Source of the DNA: an uncultured Polaribacter sp.
GTDB lineage: Bacteria; Bacteroidota; Bacteroidia; Flavobacteriales; Flavobacteriaceae
Direction: 5' to 3'
DNA length: 64,000 bases
NCBI RefSeq assembly: GCF_947497125.1
Contig: NZ_CANMFI010000007.1
Span: 62,001-126,000, forward strand
Shown one piece after another: positions 25,737 to 34,123 of this stretch; position 1 is the first letter of the stretch, and each line of letters opens with the position of its first letter. A program made the translations under genes and the position numbers. The notes under the pieces were generated by a model that saw only the letters and a list, made by a program, of their open reading frames with translations, had not been told where the DNA came from and ran no database searches.

Positions 25737-25846
25737 TGCAAGAAGTTATAGCTTATTCATTGGTTGTTTTCGCAGTATTTTTTTTGATAAAAAAATATTT
25801 CTTCCCTCGTAAAATTAAAGGATGTAGTTCAGATTGTAAGTGTTAA
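25736..25846 (+). CDS. FeoB-associated Cys-rich membrane protein
   Basis: The FeoB stop TAA overlaps an ATG (TAATG) that opens 36 codons. The product is one membrane helix (about 5-18), a basic-aromatic turn (KKYFFPRK) and a C-terminal tail with three cysteines, KGCSSDCKC. This matches the short FeoB-associated Cys-rich proteins found after feoB in many bacteria. They may help gate FeoB or bind Fe2+, but their role is not settled. The one-base overlap suggests translational coupling. Confidence 0.82.
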   Translation: MQEVIAYSLVVFAVFFLIKKYFFPRKIKGCSSDCKC

Positions 25847-25881
25847 TATTGTATATTTAACAAAATAAAACTACTTAAAAA

Positions 25882-26439
25882 ATGAAAAATATTTTCTCTA
25901 CCGTTTTAATTCTTTTTTTGTCAATCTTTGTGAGTAGCACTTCTGTTGCGCAAAACTTCCCAAGGTTAGATTTAAGTCCGATGGATGCAGCTGTGTATCC
26001 TACAGATTGGAAAAACAATGACAAATTGGTGAAGGTTATTTATGGCAGACCACAACTAAAAGGGAGAGATTTTGCAAAGTTAGCAGCAGTTTCCGACAAA
26101 GGAGTTTGGAGAACCGGTGCCAATGAAGCGCCAGAAATTACTTTTTTTAAAGATGTTTTATTTGCTGGTAAAAAAGTAAAAGCAGGTACTTATACGTTGT
26201 TTACCATTCCGTCTGAAAAAGAATGGACTCTAATTTTAAGCAGTGTTAGAAACGTTTGGGGGCACTATACCTACGATGAAAAACAAGATGTTTTAAGGGT
26301 AGAAGCAGCGGTGGTAAATTCAGAAAAAACCATAGAGGCTTTTTCAATGCTATTTAGCTTAAATGAGTTTGATGTTTTAACTTTTTATATCGGATGGGGC
26401 AATACGGTTGTTTCAGTACCGATATCAGAAATATTATAA
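25882..26439 (+). CDS. DUF2911 secreted protein
   Basis: This 185-residue protein has a signal peptide (about 1-23, ending SVAQ) and then a DUF2911 domain across nearly the whole mature part. Recognisable pieces are LSPMDAAVYP near 31-40, VIYGRPQLKGRDF near 48-60, WRTGANEAPEITF near 76-88 and AGTYTLFTIP near 100-109. The family is common in Bacteroidota, often in several copies, and has no assigned function. A near-consensus box TATATTTA lies about 25 bp upstream, so it may be transcribed apart from feo. It converges on the SPOR gene with a 4-bp gap. Confidence 0.82.
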   Translation: MKNIFSTVLILFLSIFVSSTSVAQNFPRLDLSPMDAAVYPTDWKNNDKLVKVIYGRPQLKGRDFAKLAAVSDKGVWRTGANEAPEITFFKDVLFAGKKVKAGTYTLFTIPSEKEWTLILSSVRNVWGHYTYDEKQDVLRVEAAVVNSEKTIEAFSMLFSLNEFDVLTFYIGWGNTVVSVPISEIL

Positions 26440-26443
26440 AAGA

Positions 26444-26812
26444 TTATTTGCCCATTGGTACTACAATAATACCAGTGTATTTTTTCTGATACTTTTCGAT
26501 CTCTTTATCGGCTTCTAGTTTAGTTTTATAGTTTCCTACATGAACTTTCCATTCAGGAGCTTTGTAAACTAATTTAGAGAAATTTCCAGAAAAATGTTCA
26601 TCAAAACTAGCTTTTATACTTCTTGCCTTTTCTTCATAGCCGTTGTAAAGTTGAATTCTATAACCAAAACCATGTTTGCTGTTATAGCTTCTTTTTTTAG
26701 CAATCATATTTTCTATTTCTACAGACTGTTTTGTAACACCTTGTGAAAAAGAAGAATAGCTAATTGCAAGAAGTAGCCAAGTAAAAATAAAGCGTGTTAA
26801 TTTGTTTTTCAT
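26444..26812 (-). CDS. Secreted SPOR-domain protein
   Basis: This 122-residue protein has a signal peptide (about 1-24) and a single SPOR domain from about residue 48 to the end. It reads YRIQLYNGYEEKA, then a helix, then WKVHVGNYKTKLEADKEIEKYQ. SPOR domains bind denuded peptidoglycan strands, often at division sites. No other domain is present, which is common in Bacteroidota where such proteins act in the periplasm. The -7 box lies 16 bp upstream. Confidence 0.8.
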   Translation of the reverse strand: MKNKLTRFIFTWLLLAISYSSFSQGVTKQSVEIENMIAKKRSYNSKHGFGYRIQLYNGYEEKARSIKASFDEHFSGNFSKLVYKAPEWKVHVGNYKTKLEADKEIEKYQKKYTGIIVVPMGK

Positions 26813-26828
26813 CTCGATAGTTTTTTTA

Positions 26829-26836
26829 CAAAAATA
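26829..26836 (-). promoter_or_regulatory. -7 promoter box for the SPOR gene
   Basis: Minus-strand TATTTTTG is a full match to TAnnTTTG, 16 bp before the ATG. Confidence 0.55.
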
Positions 26837-26936
26837 ACCACAACTTTGGTATTATATTGAACTTTTTACTTATTTAGAATAAATATAAATTAGTATTTAA
26901 GCTTCCTTTAGTATTTTAAATTTTGGCAATAAGTAG

Positions 26937-26944
26937 TACTTTTG
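26937..26944 (+). promoter_or_regulatory. -7 promoter box for the act-cox operon
   Basis: TACTTTTG is a full match to TAnnTTTG, 63 bp before the actA ATG. No other full match was noticed before coxA, so the whole 11-kb unit may depend on it. Confidence 0.5.
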
Positions 26945-27007
26945 TTGAGATAAAAAAAAATGGGATTTCTCATTTAATTATAGATATTTTTAAACAAAGT
27001 TTTAAAT

Positions 27008-28315
27008 ATGAAAAGTGTAGCATTGCACAGCAAACGAACCACAGTACTTCTTAAGAGCTTATTAATGCTCTTATTTTTTGCATTTAGTATTTCTACGTAT
27101 GCACAAGATGTAGACGAAGCGAGGCAAAAAGAAGGGAAAAAGTTATTTAAATCTCTATGTGCTTCTTGTCATAAATTAGATAAGAAATTGGTAGGTCCTG
27201 CGTTAGCTGGTATCGAATCTCGTAGAGAGAACGATTGGTTAAAAGCATGGATAAAAAACAACGCAGAATTAAGAGCAACTGGCGATGCAGATGCTGTTGC
27301 TATTTTTGAAGAATACAATGGCTCTAACATGAGTGCTTTTCCGCAGTTAACAGATCAAAATATAGATGATATTTTATATTATACAACTGTTGGCGAAATA
27401 AAGAAAGCAGCTCCTGCAGGTGCTGTAGCAGCTGTTTCAGCTGGTTCTACTAGTGGGGCGCCAGAGTGGATTATCTATCTTTTAGCAGGTGCAATTGTTG
27501 TAGCCTTTTTAATGATAGCTTCATTGCTAAAACAAGTAAATGAATTAAAAGGTGTTAAAAAACCTTCTGTAGAATCTAACTTAAAAAGAGATTTGCAAGA
27601 ACTTTGGGAAGGTATAAAGAAGAATACTTTCTTACATGTTTTGTTTGTGATATTTGCAGCTTTAATGGGTGCTTATATTGTTTTCGGCACACTTTTTAAA
27701 GTAGGTGTAGATGAAGGTTATCAGCCTGTGCAGCCAATTGTGTTTTCACACAAAATTCATGCAGGAGATAATAAGATAGATTGTCAATACTGTCACTCTT
27801 CGGCGAAACATAGTAAGCATTCTGGTATTCCTTCGGTAAACGTTTGTATGAACTGTCATAAAAACATTTCTGAAGTAGCAGAGAATACTGTGGTAGAATT
27901 AGAAGATGGAGTAGTTCTTGGTAAGCAAGAATTAGACAAAGAAATTGCAAAGGTTTATAAAGCCGCTGGCTGGGATGCAGAAAATCTTGAGTATACGGGA
28001 GAAACACAGCCAATTAAATGGGTGCGTATCCATAACCTGCCAGACTTTGTGTATTTTAATCACTCTCAACACGTAACGGTACAGGGTGTTAAATGTCAGA
28101 AATGTCACGGACCTGTAGAGGAAATGGAAGAATTGTATCAGCACGCTCCATTAACAATGGGTTGGTGTATTGATTGTCATAGAGAAACAAAAGTAGATTT
28201 AAAAGGAAATGAGTATTACGCTAAAATACATGAACAGCTAGCTAAAAAGTACGGTGTAGAAAAAGTTACAGCGGCACAGTTAGGTGGTTTAGAGTGTGGT
28301 AAATGTCATTACTAA
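27008..28315 (+). CDS. actA: Alternative complex III subunit ActA, hexaheme cytochrome c
   Basis: This 435-residue protein carries six CxxCH heme sites, at about 51-55, 259-263, 280-284, 363-367, 387-391 and 430-434. A signal peptide (to about 32) precedes a monoheme cytochrome c domain (35-130). Two membrane helices follow (about 154-174 and 209-229), then the pentaheme ActA part. ActA takes part in electron transfer from quinol through the periplasmic side of alternative complex III. The N-terminal monoheme domain is an addition to the basic pentaheme protein, seen in Bacteroidota. It heads the operon. Confidence 0.92.
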   Translation: MKSVALHSKRTTVLLKSLLMLLFFAFSISTYAQDVDEARQKEGKKLFKSLCASCHKLDKKLVGPALAGIESRRENDWLKAWIKNNAELRATGDADAVAIFEEYNGSNMSAFPQLTDQNIDDILYYTTVGEIKKAAPAGAVAAVSAGSTSGAPEWIIYLLAGAIVVAFLMIASLLKQVNELKGVKKPSVESNLKRDLQELWEGIKKNTFLHVLFVIFAALMGAYIVFGTLFKVGVDEGYQPVQPIVFSHKIHAGDNKIDCQYCHSSAKHSKHSGIPSVNVCMNCHKNISEVAENTVVELEDGVVLGKQELDKEIAKVYKAAGWDAENLEYTGETQPIKWVRIHNLPDFVYFNHSQHVTVQGVKCQKCHGPVEEMEELYQHAPLTMGWCIDCHRETKVDLKGNEYYAKIHEQLAKKYGVEKVTAAQLGGLECGKCHY

Positions 28316-28392
28316 TTAATAGAAATATAAGTATAGTTTGGTTTTAGCGATAATTTAAAACCGAAAACTAACAACTAATAACAAAAGATAAG

Positions 28393-31300
28393 ATGGCTTC
28401 AAACAAAAAATACTGGAAAAGTGTTGAGGAACTAAAAGATAGTTCTATTGTTGAAACGTTAAGTAAAAACGAATTTATAGAAGATATTTCTACAGAAGCG
28501 TTTTTAGGTGATAAAGAAACATTAGAGACTTCGTCTACTTCTCGTAGAGATTTCTTAAAATATGTTGGCTTTACTACAGCTGCTGCTTCGTTAGCTGCGT
28601 GTCAAGGACCGGTTGTAAAATCGATACCTTACGTAGTACAACCAGATGATGTAATTCCTGGAGTTGCAGATTGGTATGCTACTTCAATGGCAGATGGTTT
28701 TGATTTTGCAAATGTTTTGGTAAAAACTCGCGAGGGTCGTCCGATTCAAATTATGCCAAACAAAGAGGCAAACGGAACAACAAGTGCAAGAGTACAAGCT
28801 GCTATTTTATCTTTATATGATGAAAAACTACGTTTAAAAGAACCAACAAAGTCTGGTGAAGCAATTTCATGGAATACTGCTGATAAAGAGATTGTTGCAA
28901 AATTAAACGAACTTAAAGAGGCAAACAAACCTGTTGTTTTATTAACAGGTTCTATGGCAAGCCCTTCTACAGAGAAAATTGTAGCAGAGTTTTTGGTTTC
29001 TTATCCAAATGCTAAACACGTTGTTTATGATGCTGTTTCAGAAGCAGGTGCTGCAGATGCAATGTTAGCAATGTATGGCAAACGTGCATTACCAAATTAT
29101 CACCTTAACAAAGCAAAGACAATTGTTTCTTTTGGTGCCGATTTTTTAGGTGATTTTCATGGTGGTTTCGAAAAACAATACATAGCTGGTAGAAAGCCAG
29201 AAGCAGGTCACATGTCTTACCATGTGCAAGTAGAGAGTAACATGTCTTTAACAGGTGCAAATTCTGATAAAAGAGTGGTTGTAAAACCTTCTGATCAAGT
29301 GTTTGCGTTGTTAAATTTATACAACCAAATTACTGGGCAAAATTTACCTTCTAAAGCAACTCCTGTAGATGCAACAATCAAAAAGTTAGCATCTCAACTT
29401 AAGAAATCAGGTTCTAAAGGTGTTGTGTTAACAGGTTTAAATGATAAAAACGCTCAATTAATTTCGTTAGCAATTAACAATGCTATCAATAGTGAAATTA
29501 TTGATGTAAATAATACTTTAAATATCCGTCAAGGAAACGATGTTGATGTTGCAGAATTAGTTGCAAACATGAATGCTGGTAATGTATCAGGTCTTATTTC
29601 TTACAATGTAGACCCTGCGTATTCTTTATCAAACGCTGGTGCATTTTTAGAAGGACTTAAAAAAGTAGAATTATCTGTTGCTTTATCAACTGATAATAAC
29701 AAAACTGTAGATGCTTCAACATTTGTATTGCCAACACCTCACTTTTTAGAGTCTTGGGGCGATGCTCAGTTTAATGAAGAAACATATGGTTTAATGCAAC
29801 CAACAATTCAGCCTTTATTTAACACTCGTCAAGTACAAGACACGTTGTTAAATTGGTCTGGTAACACCACCAAATATTACGATTATTTAAAAGCTTTTGC
29901 AACTTCAAATGTTTTAAATGGTAGTTCTTGGTCTACAGCATTACACAATGGTTTTTACAACAAAACAGTTGTAGCTTCATCAAACAAAAAATCAATTTCA
30001 ATTTCAGATGCTGCCGCTGCATTATATGCTTCTGCAAATAAAGCTACTGGGTTTGAATTAAACTTATATACCAAAACAGGTTTAGGAGATGGTAAGCAAG
30101 CAAACAACCCTTGGTTACAAGAGTTTCCAGACCCTATAACAAGAGCCTCTTGGGATAATTATTTAACCATGTCTATTTCAGATGCAAATACGTTAGGTTT
30201 TGCAAATCCTGTAAAAGATAATGGTGCTATTGATGGTGATTATGCCAAAGTAACTGTTAACGGTGTTTCTGTAACAGTACCGGTAATGATACAGCCAGGG
30301 CAAGCAAACGGATCTATTGGATTGGCACTTGGTTTTGGTAAAACATTTGGTTTAAAAGAAGAAATGCAAGTTGGTGTAAACGCATATGCACTATACAACA
30401 ACGCAAACAATATACAATACGGAGCAACTATTGAAAAAGCTTCTGGTACGCATCAATTTGCTTGTACTCAGGTGCAAAAAACAATTGCTGGCCGTCATGA
30501 TATTTTAAAAGTAGCTACTTTAAAAGAATACAATAGCAATGTAGATCCAAAGCATTCTTGGAACAAGCCTGCATTTGTCTCTTACGATCATAAAGAAGTA
30601 GAAGCTAAAACAATTGATTTATGGGACGAGCACAACAGAGAAGTTGGGCATCACTTTAATTTATCAATCGATTTAACCTCTTGTACTGGTTGTGGTGCTT
30701 GTGTTGTTGCATGTCATGCAGAAAACAATGTGCCAGTTGTAGGTAAAAAAGAAGTAAGAGTAGGTAGAGATATGCACTGGTTGCGTATTGATAGATATTA
30801 TTCTTCTGAAGTAGAAACAAGAGAAGATGCAAAAGAGCTTGGCTTAAGCAGAGGCGATATGTATAAGGCATTAGAAACGGAGGCAGAAAATCCAGAAGTT
30901 ACTTTTCAGCCAATGATGTGTCAGCACTGTAACCATGCACCATGTGAAACAGTTTGTCCGGTTGCGGCAACAACACACGGTCGTCAGGGTCAAAACCAAA
31001 TGACATATAATAGATGTGTGGGTACAAGATATTGTGCAAACAACTGCCCTTATAGAGTTCGTCGTTTTAACTGGTTTAATTACGCAGACAATAAAGAGTT
31101 CGACTTTAATATGAACAATGAATACGGTAAAATGGTGTTAAACCCAGATGTTGTAGTTCGTTCTAGAGGAGTTATGGAAAAATGTTCTATGTGTATTCAA
31201 ATGACACAAGCAACTATTTTAAAAGCTAAAAAAGAAGGAAGAGCTGTAAATAAAGATGAGTTTTCTACAGCATGTTCTTCTGCATGTACTACCGGAGCAA

Positions 31301-31443
31301 TGGTTTTTGGTGATGTAAATAATGATAAAGATCAGGTAGCTGCTTTGGCAGAAGACAAGAGAGCTTACCACGTTTTAGATTATCTACAAACCAAGCCAAA
31401 CGTAGTGTATCAAGTAAAAGTTAGAAATACAAACGAAGTGTAA
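28393..31443 (+). CDS. actB: Alternative complex III subunit ActB (Fe-S, molybdopterin-oxidoreductase-like)
   Basis: This 1016-residue protein has an unusual Tat-type signal placed about 48 residues in (SRRDFLKYVGFTTAAAS). A molybdopterin-oxidoreductase-like domain follows (to about 740) but lacks cofactor ligands. A C-terminal ferredoxin domain has four cysteine clusters: CTGCGACVVAC, CQHCNHAPCETVC, CVGTRYCANNC and CSMCIQMT with CSSAC. In the ACIII complex it relays electrons through Fe-S centres on the periplasmic side. The displaced twin-Arg start is the family form in Bacteroidota. It lies 77 bp after actA. Confidence 0.93.
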   Translation: MASNKKYWKSVEELKDSSIVETLSKNEFIEDISTEAFLGDKETLETSSTSRRDFLKYVGFTTAAASLAACQGPVVKSIPYVVQPDDVIPGVADWYATSMADGFDFANVLVKTREGRPIQIMPNKEANGTTSARVQAAILSLYDEKLRLKEPTKSGEAISWNTADKEIVAKLNELKEANKPVVLLTGSMASPSTEKIVAEFLVSYPNAKHVVYDAVSEAGAADAMLAMYGKRALPNYHLNKAKTIVSFGADFLGDFHGGFEKQYIAGRKPEAGHMSYHVQVESNMSLTGANSDKRVVVKPSDQVFALLNLYNQITGQNLPSKATPVDATIKKLASQLKKSGSKGVVLTGLNDKNAQLISLAINNAINSEIIDVNNTLNIRQGNDVDVAELVANMNAGNVSGLISYNVDPAYSLSNAGAFLEGLKKVELSVALSTDNNKTVDASTFVLPTPHFLESWGDAQFNEETYGLMQPTIQPLFNTRQVQDTLLNWSGNTTKYYDYLKAFATSNVLNGSSWSTALHNGFYNKTVVASSNKKSISISDAAAALYASANKATGFELNLYTKTGLGDGKQANNPWLQEFPDPITRASWDNYLTMSISDANTLGFANPVKDNGAIDGDYAKVTVNGVSVTVPVMIQPGQANGSIGLALGFGKTFGLKEEMQVGVNAYALYNNANNIQYGATIEKASGTHQFACTQVQKTIAGRHDILKVATLKEYNSNVDPKHSWNKPAFVSYDHKEVEAKTIDLWDEHNREVGHHFNLSIDLTSCTGCGACVVACHAENNVPVVGKKEVRVGRDMHWLRIDRYYSSEVETREDAKELGLSRGDMYKALETEAENPEVTFQPMMCQHCNHAPCETVCPVAATTHGRQGQNQMTYNRCVGTRYCANNCPYRVRRFNWFNYADNKEFDFNMNNEYGKMVLNPDVVVRSRGVMEKCSMCIQMTQATILKAKKEGRAVNKDEFSTACSSACTTGAMVFGDVNNDKDQVAALAEDKRAYHVLDYLQTKPNVVYQVKVRNTNEV

Positions 31444-31551
31444 ATGAGTTAAAAAAGTTGTAAAAGTATAAAGTAAAAAAAGTAAGTTTAGCTTTATAAC
31501 TTTAAGAACATTTTAAAACTTTTAAACTAAAAATAAAAATAAGTAATAAAT

Positions 31552-33006
31552 ATGTCTCATTACGAAGCACCCATAAGGGAACCTTTAGTATTAGGTGATA
31601 AAAGTTATCACGATATTACCGAAGACATTGCAAAGCCAATAGAAGGCGCTGCAAATAAAAATTGGTATATAGCATTTTACATTTCTTTAGCAGCAATGCT
31701 ATGGGGATTTGGATGTATTTTCTATACCGTAGGAACAGGTATTGGAGTTTGGGGATTAAACAAGAACATTGGTTGGGCTTGGGATATTACCAACTTTGTA
31801 TGGTGGGTAGGTATCGGTCATGCAGGTACATTAATTTCTGCAGTACTTTTATTATTCAGACAAAAATGGAGAATGGCGATTAACCGTTCTGCAGAAGCAA
31901 TGACAATTTTTGCCGTTTTTCAAGCAGGTTTGTTTCCAATTATTCACATGGGTAGACCATGGAATGCTTATTGGGTATTGCCTTTGCCAAACCAATTCGG
32001 TTCGTTATGGGTAAACTTTAACTCACCATTACTTTGGGATGTTTTTGCAATATCTACTTATTTATCAGTTTCATTAGTTTTCTGGTGGACAGGTTTATTA
32101 CCAGATTTTGCAATGATTAGAGACAGAGCAGTAAAGCCATTTCAAAAGAAAATATACGCTTTATTATCTTTCGGATGGTCGGGTAGAGCAAAAGATTGGC
32201 AACGTTTTGAAGAAGTTTCTTTGGTACTTGCAGGTTTAGCAACACCATTAGTACTTTCTGTACACACTATCGTATCTATGGATTTTGCTACTTCTATCAA
32301 TCCAGGATGGCACTCAACTATTTTTCCACCTTATTTCGTAGCGGGTGCAATCTTTTCAGGATTTGCCATGGTACAGACTTTATTAGGTATCATGAGAAAA
32401 GTAACCAATTTAGAAGATTACATAACACGTATGCACATAGAGTATATGAACATTGTAATTATTTTAACTGGTGGTATTGTAGCCGTAGCTTATGCAACAG
32501 AATTTTTTATTGCATGGTACACAGGTTCGCCTTATGAAAACTATACGTACTTATCTGTAGGAGCTGCAACAGGTCCTTATGCTTGGGCATTCTGGTCGTT
32601 AATTATATTTAATATTATAACGCCTCAGTTATTATGGATTAAGAAATTCAGAAGAAGTTTTATCATTACGTTTATTATTTCTATTGCCATTAACATTGGT
32701 ATGTGGTTCGAGCGTTTCGATATTATTGCTATTGTATTAAGTAAAGGTCATTTACCATCTACATGGTGGCGTTTCGAGCCTACTTTTGTAGATGTAGGTA
32801 TCTTTATTGGTACTATTGGATTCTTCTTTGTGTTATTCTTATTATATGCAAGAACTTTTCCAGTAATAGCACAAGCAGAAGTAAAAACAATATTAAAATC
32901 TTCTGGAGAATTTTATAAGAAAAGAAGAGAACAAGGAATACCAACTAAGCCAGCTATTAATGTAGTTAGTAATGCAGGTACAACCGATAAATTAGATAAA
33001 GAGTAA
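31552..33006 (+). CDS. actC: Alternative complex III subunit ActC (NrfD/PsrC family)
   Basis: This 484-residue integral membrane protein has about ten helices and the NrfD/PsrC layout, with WWVGIGHAGTLISAVLLLFR near 84-103 and HTIVSMDFATSINPGWHSTIFPPYF near 239-263. ActC and ActF are paralogous membrane subunits that bind quinol in ACIII. A 108-bp gap precedes it, the largest inside the operon, with no terminator or full -7 box seen. actD follows after 2 bp. Confidence 0.94.
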   Translation: MSHYEAPIREPLVLGDKSYHDITEDIAKPIEGAANKNWYIAFYISLAAMLWGFGCIFYTVGTGIGVWGLNKNIGWAWDITNFVWWVGIGHAGTLISAVLLLFRQKWRMAINRSAEAMTIFAVFQAGLFPIIHMGRPWNAYWVLPLPNQFGSLWVNFNSPLLWDVFAISTYLSVSLVFWWTGLLPDFAMIRDRAVKPFQKKIYALLSFGWSGRAKDWQRFEEVSLVLAGLATPLVLSVHTIVSMDFATSINPGWHSTIFPPYFVAGAIFSGFAMVQTLLGIMRKVTNLEDYITRMHIEYMNIVIILTGGIVAVAYATEFFIAWYTGSPYENYTYLSVGAATGPYAWAFWSLIIFNIITPQLLWIKKFRRSFIITFIISIAINIGMWFERFDIIAIVLSKGHLPSTWWRFEPTFVDVGIFIGTIGFFFVLFLLYARTFPVIAQAEVKTILKSSGEFYKKRREQGIPTKPAINVVSNAGTTDKLDKE

Positions 33007-33008
33007 TT

Positions 33009-33536
33009 ATGGAATCATCAAAAGTTATTCATGCGTTTTATACTGATGACGAGGTGCTTTTAGACGCCGTAAAAGACGTAAAAGCAGCACATCATCACAT
33101 CGAAGAAGTCTTTTGTCCTTTTCCAGTGCATGGTTTAGACAAAGCAATGGGATTAGCACCAACCAGATTGGCAATTACTGCCTTCTTATATGGTATTACT
33201 GGATTAAGTTTTGCTATTTGGATGACTAATTACATGATGATACAAGATTGGCCACAAGATATTGGTGGTAAACCAAACTTTTCTTGGTTTGCAAACATGC
33301 CAGCTTTTGTGCCAATTATGTTTGAATTAACAGTATTTTTTGCAGCCCATTTAATGGTAATTACTTTTTATATGAGAAGTAGATTATGGCCTTTTAAGGA
33401 TGCAGAAAACCCTGATCCAAGAACAACAGATGACCACTTTTTGATGGAAATACCTGTACATAATAATGAAGCAGAATTAACAGCTTTATTAGCAAAAACA
33501 GGTGCTGTAGAAATTAATGTAGTAGATAAGCACTAA
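33009..33536 (+). CDS. actD: Alternative complex III subunit ActD (DUF3341)
   Basis: This 175-residue protein has a soluble N-terminal part (about 1-55) followed by two membrane helices (about 56-78 and 96-120), the DUF3341 pattern. The segment YTDDEVLLDAVKDVKAAHHHIEEVFCPFPVHGLDKAMG is typical. It is a structural ACIII subunit without redox cofactor. Spacing is 2 bp from actC and 10 bp to actE. Confidence 0.92.
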   Translation: MESSKVIHAFYTDDEVLLDAVKDVKAAHHHIEEVFCPFPVHGLDKAMGLAPTRLAITAFLYGITGLSFAIWMTNYMMIQDWPQDIGGKPNFSWFANMPAFVPIMFELTVFFAAHLMVITFYMRSRLWPFKDAENPDPRTTDDHFLMEIPVHNNEAELTALLAKTGAVEINVVDKH

Positions 33537-33546
33537 TATATAGATA

Positions 33547-34095
33547 ATGAAGAATATTAAAATAATTTTTGCTTTAGTTGTATTTACAAGTATTATATCT
33601 TGTAATGATAAACGTACGCCTCAATTACAATATATGCCAGACATGTATGAATCTGTACCTTACAATACAGATGCAGAAAACGGCCTATTAGGAGACCCTG
33701 TAAATTTAAAGCCAGTAGCAGGTACAATTGCTAGAGGTGGCCATGCTGCTTATGAGTATTTAGATACCAATGAAGGGTATGAGTTGGCTAAAACAAACTT
33801 AAAGAATCCTTTAGAGGCTACTGAAGAAAATTTAGCAAATGGTAAAGCTATGTACACGATATATTGTACTTCTTGCCATGGTAGTAAAGGAGACGGAAAT
33901 GGATACTTATCTCAAGCAGAAAAGTTTTTAGGTATCCCAAATTATAAAGACAGAGACCTTACAGAAGGTAGTATTTATCATGTTTTAATGCACGGTAAAA
34001 ACCTTATGGGTTCTCATTCATCTCAATTAACTTATAAAGAACGTTGGCAAATAGTACAGTACGTAGAAGTTTTACGTGCAGATTTGTCAAAATAG
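33547..34095 (+). CDS. actE: Alternative complex III subunit ActE, monoheme cytochrome c lipoprotein
   Basis: This 182-residue protein has a lipoprotein signal (lipobox ISC, Cys19) and a single CxxCH site in IYCTSCHGSKGDGNG near residues 106-120, with a probable Met ligand in HGKNLMGSH near 157. It is lipid-anchored at the periplasmic face and likely passes electrons from ACIII onward, plausibly straight to the oxidase encoded next door. Confidence 0.92.
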   Translation: MKNIKIIFALVVFTSIISCNDKRTPQLQYMPDMYESVPYNTDAENGLLGDPVNLKPVAGTIARGGHAAYEYLDTNEGYELAKTNLKNPLEATEENLANGKAMYTIYCTSCHGSKGDGNGYLSQAEKFLGIPNYKDRDLTEGSIYHVLMHGKNLMGSHSSQLTYKERWQIVQYVEVLRADLSK

Positions 34096-34123
34096 ATTCT
34101 AACAAGATAGAACAGGATAAGAT

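Noticed and set aside
27696..28144. Overlapping minus-strand open frames in actA
   Set aside because: They are antisense to a clear multiheme cytochrome with six CxxCH sites; no signal of their own.
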